Positions 11,952-25,600 of a stretch of DNA of 64,000 nucleotides are shown one piece after another. Within the stretch, counting starts at the first letter, position 1. Each line of letters begins with the position of its first letter. The notes under the pieces are model-generated. The model was not told the DNA's origin and did not search any database. It was given only the letters and a program-made list of their open reading frames with translations. Position numbers and translations under genes: made by a program. Source of the stretch: Acridotheres tristis (lineage: Eukaryota; Chordata; Aves; Passeriformes; Sturnidae); contig CM072886.1 in NCBI GenBank assembly GCA_037013685.1, positions 72,443,859 to 72,507,858 of the forward strand, given 5' to 3'.

Positions 11952-14900
11952 GCAAACCAATTACTCCACAGGTTAGATAGTTTCAAGCTTTGGTAAATGA
12001 GTCGCAGTAACAGAAGACTTTTCCTGTTGTTTGTAAAAAAGAAAAAGAAAGAGTCTTAATCCTTTAGCTTTGAAGTAATCTCACTGATCTTAATTAAAGT
12101 GTGTAGCACTTTACAAAAGTACATACAAAAGATCAGAAGTATCTTTTTCATAAAATCTGATGTAAAATTTATGTTCCTATTTTAGATATTAATAAATTGA
12201 TGGTGTGATATCACATACCTCACAAATGAGAAAATGCCTCCCATCCAGCAAAACTAAAATAAACCAGCTGAAATACCAAGGCTTCAGTGGCCACAGAGAG
12301 AAAGAAAAAGCAGTCAAGGATGTTCACAGTGCCCTAGAAAGAGAAGAAACCAACCCATCTCCTAGGAATGTTTGAGAAAGGGGTAAGAAGCAGTATGAAT
12401 GTGTTCAAGAATATATTCCTGCCAGACACTGGAGATATTTCTCAGTTCCTGTCAGCACTCACTGCAGTGATTTTATTTTAGAAAATAAACGAAACTAAAA
12501 CAAACAAAACCTGAAGCAACCAAAAGACAAAACCAACAAAACCCACCCCAAACAAATAAAAAGCATCTCCACCCCAGACATCAATATTACCACCCCAAAG
12601 AGCAAGATTATATACTTTTAATTACAAAAATATGTATTGTAGCTGTAAAGAGAAAGGGTTAGCCAACCCTAGAAAGAACAAAATGCAGTCACACAAACGC
12701 TGATAGCAAATTTCCTTGGTACTATTATTCATCGATTTCCTCAGTTGTGCTGATGAGATAACATCTTTTTATAAATCTTAGTTATCTGTAACATGGACAA
12801 TTGCCTTCTACCTCTCAATTATCTGTTGCTTAGAAATATTGTTTTGTATGAAGTCATGTTTGTTATTTGCTTCAAACACGACTTCAGCCAAAAGCTTACT
12901 ACATCTGTATGTGCAATGTTTAGATATGCGTACATGCAATCAGACACTAACCTGATAAAATTTTTCTTTTTTTAAGATTACTACAATATTTCTAAATGTT
13001 AAAGAATTATTTAGAAACACAGTAGTTATTTAAATACTTGAGATTCATGAACCTTGAGAGAGGTCAAACATTTATTTTGAGAAGAAGTTAAATTTGTTGG
13101 CAGTTTCCCCCAGTATTCAATAGTGTTTCAGTTGAGATTTGTAGGTTCTTGTTTATTTCTTTTTTAGGATTTAGGTAATGCAAATACAATTTCATTATAA
13201 CCACTGAGAATTTTTTGTACCCTAGTCCTCCTTTGCATTGTAATCAGATAATTAAGTATTTTGTTCTTTATTTGAACCCTCTCTCTCCACTGTAAATCAC
13301 AGAGTAAAAGCTACTTTACTTTTATGTCTATATTTTGACAAACACCTTCAAGAACAGCAAATATTTAGAAACAATAAGAATAATAACATTTTCTCCTTAT
13401 ATTCTTATGAAAGTCCATCCTACTCCATTAGGTAATGTCTAAGAAACAGAACTAGTAAGCATTATGATATTGTACACAAAAGTATTCAATTACATTGCCT
13501 TTGAATACTCAATAGCCTTGAATATATTAGCATCTTATTACAAATCAGATAAACATTTTCATTTAAAAATTTATGTTTTGGCCATTTCTTTGGAAAATCT
13601 TAGACTTTTGAAGTACATAGATCTAACGGAGATTTTTTTCATTCTTCTTTTAAGCCATCTTTAAGATGAACCGTAACTTTTTTTCTTAAAGGAGTTACTG
13701 CATTTGTCTCTTCTTATTTTTCTTTCTTTATGGAAATGCATAACTCATTGTCTTAGTGACATCAATGAATTTATTTCTAATAAATTGCTAATTAATTATT
13801 AGGTAAATAAAGAAAATATCTTGAAGCTTCACTAGATTTGTTACTGTACTCAATATACCAAGCCCAATGAAAAGCCAAATCAAATATTAAGGCTACTATT
13901 TTCAAAGCCCTTAACAAACTAAAAAGTCCTTAAAATGTGATCTAGGCCTCAGAGGGTTAAAACTACTGGTACATCTATAGTTCCTCATCTCTACTAAAGT
14001 AGAAAATTTTTAGTTGCAATAAAACCGACTCAAAAATCTAATTCTCAGCCTCTACTGTACATTTCTTTTATCCTGTATAGGGAAAATATATAGTAGGGCA
14101 CACAATATTTTAAGTCACACCTAGTTAATGTTTTCCTCATGGGGGAAGAAACTAAGAATAGCACTACTGGTATTACTAAATATTGCTTATGTCTCTCTCT
14201 TCATAGATCAGAAAGTTCCTCAGAAGCAATCAGGCAAGAGGATTGTTTTAAAAACTAAAAGCACTGATAATTCAAGGAATTTGGTCAGTGATACCTATGC
14301 ACTGAAAGTCTAGAGACTGTACTGAAAAAAAGACTTCAGAAAAACTGAAAAAGTAATGAAGATTCTAGTGAGAACATTATCTGTGAAAAAAAATTAAAAT
14401 GTCTACAGTGTACTAGCATGGCCACAGGAGAAAATACAGTAAAGCTAGTAGACTTAGCCAACATCCAAAAAAAGCCAATCAAGTGCAAAAATTGCATAAA
14501 AGACCAGGTTTCATTTTAGTAGTCAAAAAAAAACAAAGTATCAAGAGGAATGAAGATTGGTACATTTCTTGAAGCTTTAAAATAAAGAATGGATACTTTT
14601 TCAAAAGAAATTCACTGGAAACCTTTGGTCTAAAGATTCCAGGCAATATTAAGTATGCAGGTAAAACTGATGCCTCTGGTCTTAGCATAGATGAGTCTGT
14701 AAGTCTTGGCTCTCATCCTTTTGATCACCTTTGTATCACCTGACTGCCCCTAAGGTTCATGACAGAAAATCATAAAGTCAGGGAAACTAATTCTTTTTGA
14801 TTCTTAAGCAAGCACTGTAGGACCACAGATAATGGCTGAACTATCCATGTGCTCTCGCAATCTCTTTTGTTAAGAATACTAAGCATACTTTCTTTTTAAC

Positions 14901-16259
14901 ATATCATTTATTCCCAAAAAACGCATGCTATGCTGAAATTTTAGTAACAGCTGTCCATGAATATGGACTATTAATTTATATAATGGATTACTAACATATT
15001 AAATTTAGAAACTGCAATTTACAAAACAGACTAAATCTTGTAGAACAGAACATTTCTTTCCAAAATACAGGCTAATAATATGAATTTAAATTTTCAAGCG
15101 CTATCCATTGTACATTTGCATTATACAAGGGTATATTTTCTATGGTTTCCACGTCCTTGACTTTCTCTGTTTATTTTTTACCCTATGATTTATGTGGCGT
15201 CTTTGAGGGAAGAGGTGGTGTATAAATCTATTGCATTCTCAGCCTCATTATTAGTAATGGATTAATCTTCAGTTTCATCACTAAAAACAGTTCATTATCT
15301 GCAAAGGCAAAATTATCTTAATATAGATTCTGAGGTAATTGATTCCTCTATTTATATGCTGAAGGGAACGTTGCTTACACAAATTGAGAATGAAAAATAT
15401 TTTTCTTCCCCTTTGTTCCATACAACAGTGACATGAAAAACTAGCATTTTCACTGATAATAATAATTAAAAAATCAGTAAAAAAACAAGATTAGCTACTC
15501 CCAATGATGTTAATCATTGTAGAAGTAGCTTCTTAATTATATAGGTTGTCTGAAAGAAATGGACACCATCTTAACCAAAATTCTCTTAAAACATCACCAG
15601 AAAGAAAAATTATATTTATTAATACTTGCAAATGTTGATAGTTACAATTTTCATTTATCTTTTTTTTTATTATTCTCTAAGAATACTTTTTATTGTAGCA
15701 GCACAGAGAACAATTAAACAATTACAGTATTATTACGCTATTATTGAAAATTATTTCTCACTCAAAGGGCGAGAAGGGGAGGATTGAACAGAAGTTCTGA
15801 GGACTTTTAATAAAATAGAATCTTTTTTTTTCTTTTTAAGTTTAATTTTGATCAATTTATTTAGCATCTGAAGTCGAGCAAGGGACAAACATATTGACTA
15901 TATGGGTTCTTTTAGGTTCACTGATGGTATGATATTGCTCCAGATCTATTGTGCTAAGTGGTTTAGCTCTGGATACTTCTGCATCTGTATGGTAGGCATA
16001 TATATTTCTCCATTTAAATTATAAGCATAATAAAATATCACTCTATAGACAGCATGGTTAGAAATCAGATAAACAAGAAAATTCTGTTCATAACATACCT
16101 GAATAATAGTATAAACCAATTGTAGGGAAAACAGAAGGTAAAATTAAAGAAACTGGAAAATTACAAACACTGTAGTCATCAGAAATGCTAAAGGGGAAGA
16201 AACGGAGGATGAGGCAGAGTGGAAAGTATGTGTTATAACACTATGAAAAATTGCAAGAA
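11952..16259. other. AT-rich non-coding stretch
   Basis: Very AT-rich, with chance open frames of 60-70 codons and no coding signature. Nothing else was recognised apart from the A/C tract listed separately at 12482-12563. Confidence 0.55.
12482..12563 (+). repeat. A/C-rich low-complexity tract
   Basis: Irregular CAAA, CCAAAA and ACCCACCCC units over about 80 bp. It has the same composition and orientation as the tracts at 2 kb, 39 kb, 45 kb and 59 kb. Confidence 0.85.
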
Positions 16260-16930
16260 GAAAATTTGTTTGCTGCTCCCTGGATGGAATGCAGTCAGCA
16301 TGCCTGATTTCTCACACACTACACAAGTTAAGAGGGACTAAATGGAGGGTGGAGCGGAGTGGAAACACCATGGCCAGGCTCTGTGGGAATCCTTGCATGA
16401 GAGGGAGCCTGGTAGTACCTGGTTGCTGATGAGTTGCATAGCAGCTACCAACCAAGGCTGAAAAAGGAAGATTTTTTTGCTGTAGACCTAGAAAGCATGA
16501 CAAGCTCAGAGATGTACACCTCCATCCCAAAGCTCATCTCAGATGTAATACTGATATTATCTAGCTCCAAGGTAAGACACCATCTACTGAACATGATGTA
16601 TGACTAGAGCCCCTCAAGCTCCACCTAGTGCAAAAATATTTTGAATTAAAAATGAGAGAAGTGAGGGAAGACTCTGTTGTAACTTCTCATATCAGTCAAC
16701 AGTCTGGATTTATCTTCTTCCCCACAGGGGTGCCTACTGGGTAAGAACCATATTATATGTGTCTAAATGATTGTTTCAAGTCAGCTTTTATTAAGGATTA
16801 GAGCTCATTAGTATGTTGTTTTAGATGAGGTTTTGCAAGCAGATATTATCACTTGCAATCCTTGAATCTTAATCTGCCATAATTTCTTATTATATTACTA
16901 GAGAATGTTATTCCATAAATTATTGTGTGA

Positions 16931-17209
16931 ATCCTTCAATGGCACAAACTTTTGCCGCAGGAGGTAACATACTTGACTGTGGAGGCCTGGGAGACGGTGT
17001 TCTCTGTTGGCCTTTGTCCCTGGATAGTTCCTGGAGCACCCAGTGACCAGTTAGAGACTCAGGAGAGGGAATTTCTGTTTGCATGTGACCCTGAAGAAGC
17101 CAGTCAAACAGACCTCCCATCCAGAAGGCTGATCAGTGAAGGGTCCCCATTACGGGACATGATAGTCAGGCACAAGGGTCTCAGCTTTCCTCAAGTCTTG
17201 ACAGACTAA
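16931..17209 (+). pseudogene. Open frame of unknown origin in a GC-richer island
   Basis: The frame is open from the codon after a TGA at 16928-16930 to the TAA at 17207-17209, about 92 codons, but has no early ATG. The inferred peptide has a mixed, protein-like composition, with motifs such as TVEAWETVF, REFLFACDPEEA and DLPSRRLI. This differs from the Lys/Phe/Ile/Leu-rich chance frames elsewhere in the window. A CCGCAG at 16955-16960 could serve as a splice acceptor. The patch is less AT-rich than its flanks and lies about 1 kb upstream of an ERVL-type LTR in the same orientation. It could therefore be a fragment of element-internal sequence, a retroposed gene piece or an orphan exon. I do not recognise the protein. 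Confidence 0.3.
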
Positions 17210-17939
17210 TTAAACACAAAGAGTTTGAGAAAATCTCCCCTTTCATGTGACACCAGCAGAAAATTAGACTTCATTACAAATAATTTTAAACCATCTTAGA
17301 AATAGTCCTGATTTCATTACTAAATCTACCAAGTTCGTTTTTACTTTTCCATTTCTCACATGAGTGGTCTTCATAGTCTTGCACATTTTCATTTGGTTAT
17401 CCAAATTGAAACCGGTTTTATACTTTTTATTTTTCTTTGAAATTTGTATGGGGTTATTTACAAGATGAAACCACCATATTCTCCTATATCTTCCTCAGAA
17501 AGAACACAAGCATGTAAAAATTAAAGAATTTAGGCTCTATTGTAACAACAAGGTCCTTTGATCACGTAGTTCAAGTTGTTTCTTGGTATTATAGTGTTTA
17601 TTTTCATAATTTTATAAAATAGCAGTACATACGCACTCAGAAATTACCCCAAAGTCTTTGTTTTAGATTGCTCACACAATGGGGATTTTGGAACATACCA
17701 TAATTTCCGGACCCAGTAGGATGACTTTCACAAGGAAGGAAACTTAGGAAGGCCTCCTTTTGAAAGACAGTGGCTGCAAATCAGGGCTTGGTTGAGTAAG
17801 AAACTGGAGTTTCAGACTTCAATACAATTAAAACCTTGATGACTATTCCATAGGCAGTGACCTCTAAAGGACACAATAACATCTACGATCAAAAAAACCA
17901 AAAGTCTGTGCAGCAGGTAAGAAAGAGGTGTGAGGGGGA

Positions 17940-18535
17940 AAAGTCAGTGAAGAAAGAGGAGGAGGAGGTACTCCAGGAGCAGAAATATTCCTGCAGTCTA
18001 TGAAGATCACAGTGAAACTGGCTGTCCTGCTGCAGCCCATGCAAAAAACACATGGGGAAAAAGAAATAATTTCTGCAGCCCAGAGAAAGTATCGGTGCTA
18101 GAGCAGTTACTGAATGACTGCAGCCAGTGAGAAGGATGCTGGAACAAGAGACAAGTGTGAGAAGGAAGAAGAGGCAGAAAGGAGATTAGGACTAATCGCC
18201 ACCATGTGTTCCCCTTTCTCTGTACCTCCTGGGGGGCAGAAGGTAGCAGACTCTGGGACAATGGAGTGAAGCTGAACCTGGGAAAAAGGACTGTGTGTGT
18301 GTATGTGTGTGAGTGAAGGTGCTTTAGCTGTCTTTGGTTCTTACCTTCCAACTCTATTTTTAATCAGCAAGAAATTAATCTACCCCTACTTGAGTTTGTT
18401 TCACGTTTGACAGCAAGTGACCCACAAAATCTTCCTTCCTATTTTGTCCCCTCATGTTATTGGGGTCAGAAAGGAGTGAGGGAGTGATTGGATAGGGGTT
18501 CTGATGGCTGGTTAAGGACAGCCCAGCAAAATACC
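17940..18535 (+). mobile_element. ERVL-type LTR, 3' part
   Basis: The order of motifs fits the downstream half of a common avian ERVL LTR read on the plus strand. These are 'gtgaaactggctgtcctgc' with a 'tgcagccc' block, repeats of a 'gctggagcag'-like word (degenerate at 18096-18150), a GA-rich stretch, then 'gtgaagctgaacctgggaa' near 18266. A GT-rich spot follows at 18291-18312, then a U5-like segment with 'gacccacaa' and 'gggagtgattggatag'. The upstream half is missing or too diverged to see. The 114-codon minus-strand frame here is antisense to the LTR and not a gene. Divergence is high, so this is an old insertion. No intact viral gene lies beside it. Confidence 0.6.
18291..18314 (+). repeat. 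Short (GT)n microsatellite
   Basis: An imperfect GT run interrupted by an A, inside the ERVL-type LTR. Confidence 0.75.
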
Positions 18536-18539
18536 AGAA

Positions 18540-21500
18540 ATCATTGCCCATTGGTACAAAGCTTATGTCCAGCTTTGAGCCTCAGTAGTGAATCTTTGTG
18601 GAGAAGCTATGTACTACATATGTTTACATATTTTCTGTATGACATTTGGTAGTTCAGCAATAATGTGATGATTATCATTCTGGTTCCCTTCTATTCCATA
18701 TTCCTGCTCTTCTGGATCCATAACATTTTTCTGTCTACTTCTATTAAAACAACAAAAAATTAAATTATATCACCAGCTTCCAAAAAGAATAAGACCAGCC
18801 CCCATAAATATTGTATTGTATCACTGAACAGCTTTTAAACACATTTTCCTTTCTTTTTTCATTTTAAGAATTTTAAATGTTTTTTGTAAATGTATTTATA
18901 AAGTAGTTGAATAATTTCAGATTGCTTATTATCAGTTATGAAAGTTTGCATTTGATATGAAAATGTTATGAGATACAGCATCATCTGAGGTAATTTAAAT
19001 ACTAAAGGCATATCAGTCACGCTCACAAGCAGCCTGTGTCATTTTGAAACAATCACTGTCAGAATGTTCTTTTATTTGCTTCTGAGGAAACAAGGCCTTT
19101 GAAAATGCCTAGTTACAATCACTCATGCCAGTTATTCTGAAGTAATTAGCATTTTTTTATCTCATATTTGTGGCACTTTCTCAGGGGGAAGACATATCTA
19201 GAATTTCAAGAAGAAAACCCAGATATTAATCTCCTGATAGACAAGCTATCTAAGCATTTCCTGGATAAATTTATATCTTGAATAAATATATATAAAAACA
19301 AAGCAAATAAACTTATTGGCTGCAGACAGATAAACATAGAAACAAATTATTTAAATTTAGTAAAAACCATACATATGAGATTTTTTTTTCTTTCCTGTTG
19401 CCTGAAAACAGACTCTGACCGTTTTTGAATCAGTACCATTAATATGGTTGCCAATAGTTCTGAAGACAACAGTCAGACAGCTGGGGATACAAAGAGGTTA
19501 AAAAAAAAGTTCAAAAATTTGGCAGACAGAAAAGAAGGCTAAAGTAGAAAACAAAAACAAATAGTGCGCAACTTGCAACTAAAAATGCTGGAAAAGAAGA
19601 CAGATAAGGAAAGAAAGAAAGGTAGAAAAACACAAGGAAAAGAAAATACTTACGATTTGAAGTATAGTGTATAACATTCAGCTCATTTATGCATATTCAT
19701 GAAGATATCAGTAATTTTTTTTATTTTACTTTCCATCACAAATTTCTTGTTTCTAGAAACTTATAAAAAAATAGAGTTATAGTTACAAATGGAAACAAAG
19801 ACTGTTCTGGGAGATATGTATTGTCTTTTTCTAATAGTTTTCACTTTCTAATATTTAACTTTTAATATGTTCTAAGACCTTAATTTCTTTTCCTTTCAAA
19901 ACATTAACAGAACATCTTCATGCAGAAGTATATTCTTTCAAAGAAAAGTTCACATTCTTGTGCATTTTTGGTATTTAGATACAATTCTCTAAAACATATA
20001 TTATTGCCTTTGTCAAGCAGCAAAGACAAATTAATATAAACTATGAGTAGAACATGACTCAAGGATACTAAAATGTGACAATTTGTGAACATGGGTAGGC
20101 AAAATAAATCAAAATAAAAGCATGAGAGAGCATAAAGAAATTGAGATAAACTCTATAGTAATCCAAACAAAGGAAAAGTGGCAGAGTTTAAAATGTGAAG
20201 ATGCAAATATTGTAGTATCAAAGGATCGGTAAATCATTTAGAATTGCTAAAAATCTGCATGACCTTAACTTCTAGGACAAATAAGCCCAGACTTGGAATA
20301 ATGTTTAGAAAACATGAATTGAAAATTCAGTCTCACAGCTGAATTCCCACAAGATAAATCAATGACTGGTGTTAGAACATGATTCATTTAATTTATGGGA
20401 ATAAGGAATAGAAAAACCTACATTTTAGAAAAAAGCTATAAGGAAGATTTGGAAATTACAGACCGGACAATCTCATCTCTCTTTCTACAAAGATCATGGA
20501 GTGGACTTTCTCTACATAAGCTTTTCAGTCGAAATGTGTTTTCCATGGAAATCTGCTTCTCAGTCAACAGTCATTTTTCAGGATTATACTGCATCTTTAA
20601 CAAGCATTAAAAGATACCCATATTGATCAAAAATTCAGCATAATTCTCTTATTCACACATTCATTGATTTAACGTTGAATAATTGGGAGCATGCATGAAA
20701 TAAAAAAAATGCAAGAAATTCTCCACAAACACCTGAGATACACAGCAAACAGAAAAAAAAAACAGATGTATTTTATATCTGTAAATAATTTGCTTCATAT
20801 CACAAATTAAGCAAACAAAAAGATATAACTTCCCAACAACAGATTTTTGTTGAAACACTGAAGTAATTAAAACTCATTCTTGCAAAGTAGAATGCTGGTG
20901 AATGAATGCACTTTATTAATGGGAAAAAAGAGAAGTCTTTTGCCAAAATCCGTGAGCCATGTTTACTGTTTTTTTCCTGTAATACCAGAGAATATCAATT
21001 TATTCTGGAAATTGTTTAAATATCCTTCAAACCTAATAGCTTAGTGTATTTATAGGTTCTTCACAACACTTTAAATAATAAAAGAATAAAATAAAGAGTA
21101 TAATAATAAAAGAGCTGACTGTAACATATATGATCCCATTTCTGGTGCCTGTTATAGATTAATTATATAGGTTTCTTTATTAATTTTATTTTTACAATGA
21201 ATAATTTACTATGTTTTTGCAAAAAATGAGCTTCCAAATAAGTTTCATAAAGTCACTCAAATCGTATGATAAGTATGTTTCTAATTAACTTCTCATAAGT
21301 AATTTCTTTACCTCAGAAATCTTTTTTTAGTAAGCTTTTTTATGTTTACTATAATTATAACTACAAATAAAAGAATATCAGAACTCATATGTTAAACATG
21401 TTTAGTACATTGACTGAAAAGTCCATGACAGGAAAATTGCACAAAAATATTTGGAAATAAATCAGTTCACTTATGGACACCACTTATAAATATAAACAGA

Positions 21501-22140
21501 ACCAAAACTTATTAAATATTTTGATCAGATATAAAAAATTGCATCTGTAATCTGTACTGTCCCTGTGCTACTTCAGCTTAAGCTAAACAATTTTTTTTTT
21601 ATTTATATGGAAGTACTTTTGCAATTATGCATTACCATCTTCCATATTAATATACTTCTATTATTTTATCCTGCTTTTGGTGATGTCTCAGTGGTAGTCA
21701 TATCCACATATTTTTAAGTTTGGAGAAAACTGAAAGAAAAAAACCCAAACATAATAACCTGATTTTTGTGATTTTCTCCAGGAAGTATGCAACACTGGGT
21801 ATCAATAAAAATGCCATTTTCTTCACAGAGGGGATTTACCCACTGTAATAAATGATTATTATAGCTAACAGAAAATGGAGGTATGACAAATTGAGGGCTT
21901 AAAATATAAGAGGAAGAGAAAAAGATTCAATGGGTTTTAAAACAAACCAAGAACCTCCCAAGAACAAAATAAAAATAACCAGCAAGAGACTCAAAAGTTA
22001 TTATCCAAAATTAACTATTTGCAAGTACACATTTGATTAAAATATCTTTTAAAAAAAGAAAATTTCTTCTTTTCAATCCATTTCTGCTACTTGCATTTTT
22101 TACATAGCTGTGAGGAATGTGTTTCTCCCCAGTTTAATCC
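18540..22140. other. AT-rich non-coding stretch
   Basis: No gene or classifiable element was seen. The segment at 18990-19190 stands out for balanced composition and motif-like words (AATTAGCA, CATTTTGAAACAATCACTGT) and is noted in the findings as a possible conserved element. Confidence 0.55.
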
Positions 22141-22149
22141 ATAAACACC

Positions 22150-22660
22150 AGTGGGGATCCATCTGACTGTGGACCTTGGGGAACAGCTAGCAACATGATA
22201 GCCAAGAGCTGTCTGTGACAGTGGCCTAAACATACTGCTGATATACAAACACGACTATTTCATTTTATTCCATAAGTAGTAGGCAGCCAAGGGCCCATTG
22301 AACCTTTTCAGTATGGCAGCCCTCTGCATGACAGGATCTCCCTCTGAAAAAGGTTGCCTCTCAAGGTTACTCCTTGAAGCTGAGATGTTTGTTGTCACAA
22401 CAGGTTCTCAGAAAATAATAGTGTGATAAACTTTGAAATTTTACCTAAGTGATATAAAAGACTGATTGTGCACAAACAGTCCTTTAGATGTAAACCATTG
22501 ACGGAGTTTGGGACTAGGATTAGATCCTGTAACATCTAGACTCCTCTCTAAGAAGGAGTTTAGAACACCATGGAGTCCTCCTTTCTGAACCTCATGACCC
22601 AATGATGGGGTCACCCTGAGAGCTTCATCTGACCTTGTCTTCTATGTGGTACATAATCAT
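22150..22660 (+). mobile_element. Possible LTR-like element, unclassified
   Basis: A 500-bp block is less AT-rich than its flanks. It has a TATA-like GATATAAAAG near 22451 and, further on, an imperfect hairpin-like 'actcctctctaagaaggag' around 22538-22558. A 'gaacctcatgaccc' to 'ggggtcaccctgagagc' segment follows. The layout resembles the U3-R region of an avian endogenous retroviral LTR on the plus strand. I could not define both ends or a target-site duplication. It might instead be unique regulatory DNA. Confidence 0.35.
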
Positions 22661-25600
22661 ATGTGACTTGCCATCAAATCTGACTAAGCCATTGACATAT
22701 TTAGTATTGAACTTTGTTAACTCATTGGTTTATATCAATGAAGAACATAAAGTGATAAGTTCCTTCTCTCTTGCAAGTGAATTGCATGCAAAGTAGATCA
22801 CTCCATCCATTGCAGTTGTAAAATAAGCATAAAGGTCCTTAAATTAATGTTCTGGATTTAATCCAATAAGAGACTGAAAGAGTATCTTTATATTGTCAGT
22901 CTTTCTCAGAAAAAAAGCACAGCTCAGTGTTTTTGATACTCGACTTGGCCAGAGCTTAGGCCTATCCTTGACATCCTTCATTATTTCAGGCAAACAGTCA
23001 CCGCCTGTTGTGGGGCAGTAGAAAAGAAAAGGTCAACTTGTCAGCATGCATAAGATTCCAAAGTCATCTGCTCCTTTCCATGTGATTTTTATGAAATGCA
23101 GGGCTAGTCACTTGAACCAAACTTAACATAGGAACTTTTTTCACTGCATATTTTAAAGGAAGAAATTGCAGACTAATTCAGATGCAACTGGAAGCAAAGA
23201 GGTGAGTTAGGTTCTCCGAGTTGGAAGTTGCAATGCTTCAAAGGCTAAAGGTGAAGGATGAGAGTATTTGGTGGATGTTCACAGACAAAAATTTCAGCAC
23301 AGAACTCAGCTTTTCAGTTTTACATGCACAACACAGTTTTGATCAAAAAACCCCAAAGTTATTGGCAAGTCTCCTTCATAAAGTTTCAACATCTATGAGA
23401 CAAGTTCTGTTTTTAACCTCAAGATGCAAAATTCAAAGCTAGTTTTCTCTGTATTGAAGACGGGAGCTGTTGGATTAAACAATTAATTTTCTACTTAAGC
23501 CTTCCTGACATTTCTTCATTATGCATCTTGACAACACTCTCTGTGAACTTAGCATGACCCTCACAACTTTTCCTGGGAGACCACCATTTTCTGGATGGGA
23601 AGCAAGAACTGAATATCAACAGCACATGAATTAAAACTAAAATTTCCACTTGATCCAGGAAGTCCTAGCTACAGCTCAGCTAGGAGCCAATCCAGTCAGC
23701 AGTGCCTCAGCATTTCAGGAGAACGCACTCAAAGATTATGTTGCTGAGTCTTTGCTTGTTAATTTTGGGGTTTAACATTTTTTCATTAATTTATGAAACA
23801 AACTTGTAATTTAAAATGTACAATGTTTTCCTACCCCTTTTTTCTTAGGTTTTGCCTAAACATTAGAAACAAGAGACATGGCAAAAATTATGAAAGACTG
23901 GTTAAAAAAGAAGTTTGTTAAAGATACTCGATGACTTTTCCTGTGAGTACTCACTTCTCTTCCAACTGGTGTCCTAAATTCAGCTTTATATTAAATGAAG
24001 TATTTTATATTTTTTTATATATTCTGTAAAAATTAAAAAATAAAAATAAAAGCTCACTATTTTACTTAACAAATTACAAGCAACAGATTACTTGGTTCAA
24101 TTCCTAATAGAAAAATTGCAAAGGATTGAAATTATATCTTCAACCTAACCCATCCTTTTGACAAAGAAATAAATTATTAAGGCTGAGCAAGGCAACTAAC
24201 TTGCTCTTTTTCCATCAGTGTTCAGCAACAGAACAGTGTTTATCATTACACAATGTTATTTATCACAATATTCCTCTTGTTTATCAAAATCAAGGATTAT
24301 AAAACAGACATGCAGATGTAAGACCTAAATTCAGAAACAAATGTGTTACAGTTAAATATCTATTATTTTAGCAAAATATGACATGCTCATGTGTGAAAGC
24401 AACTGTACAGTTTACCTGACCTGAAATAAACAAGGCAAATATAGCACTTTCAGAAATACATGGAAATCAAGGATAAAAAAAACAAACCAAACCAAAACAA
24501 AGAAAACAAAACAAACAAACAAAAAATATTTAAAATTAAAATCTCCAAGTTTCAAATAAATTTCCATATAGGATAAAAAAGCGGGGAAAAAAAAGTGGAA
24601 GGTTTGCAGAATTAGAGAGGTAGTAGCTGGTATGCAGTAAAATGAAATGGAGAAAGCAGCTAGAGATAATTGGGGAAAATAGCATCACTGGAATGAAAGG
24701 AAAAAAAAAAAAAAGAAAGGGAATGTAAGCGCAAAACATTTGTTAATGACCAGAAATTTGCATACTGACTACTTAGTGATTAATTTCCAGATCCCTAGGT
24801 CTTTGTATTTTTCTTCACCAAGGTCTGGAAGCATGTAAAAGAATAAACATTTTTGATTCAATGGTCTAGGGCAAGAGGGAGAACTATCTCCTTGTACATT
24901 TTTGAATCCAAGGAACCCAATAAGCCTTCTTAATTGAATTGGTTTTCTAATGAAAAGTGGTGTTTTCTTGAATGAATGGCTTAAGTTTGTCTTGGCAGTA
25001 CACTGATGAGCATGATACTCTGTATGGCTATTCAGCTAAACACTGAATGCTTCTGAAAGCCAAAAAATCTAATCATTTTTTACTTTCATAAATCTCAAAA
25101 ACAATCTTTAATTCTAATTTATTTTGTTTGGTTTCCTATTTACCTTTCTTTTTCATGTTGCAAATTGTTTTGGAAAGACTTACTTTTATCCTCCAAGTTT
25201 TATTTTTCTCTCTGGCATATATGAAATAATTCTGAAAGCCTACTTGCAATCTGAACAAAAACAACAGAAAAAAGTTGGGTATTTTCCATTTTACCTTTAG
25301 TTTTTGATATTTGATCTTTCTTAATGAGTTTTTTTTCAGCCATTTTAAAATGTGCAACATCTGGAGTATTATAACCAACCACATAAAAAGTATTCCTAAG
25401 TGTGTTGTCTGTTACATTTTTTCCAAGCATGTGTAGGTGTAAAGCAAGTGTACACAGAAGAAGTCATACACCAGAAATTTGAAAAAAAAAAGACTATTGC
25501 AATCAAAATAACTAGTTCCTTAGGAAAAAAAACAAAAAAAAAAACCCTGCATCTTTAAAAATCCATAAGTGTTAAAACCTCACCACTTAGAGTCCAGTGG

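Noticed and set aside
18007..18351. 114-codon minus-strand frame with Ser/Leu/Pro-rich content
   Set aside because: It is antisense to the ERVL-type LTR and the GT repeat.
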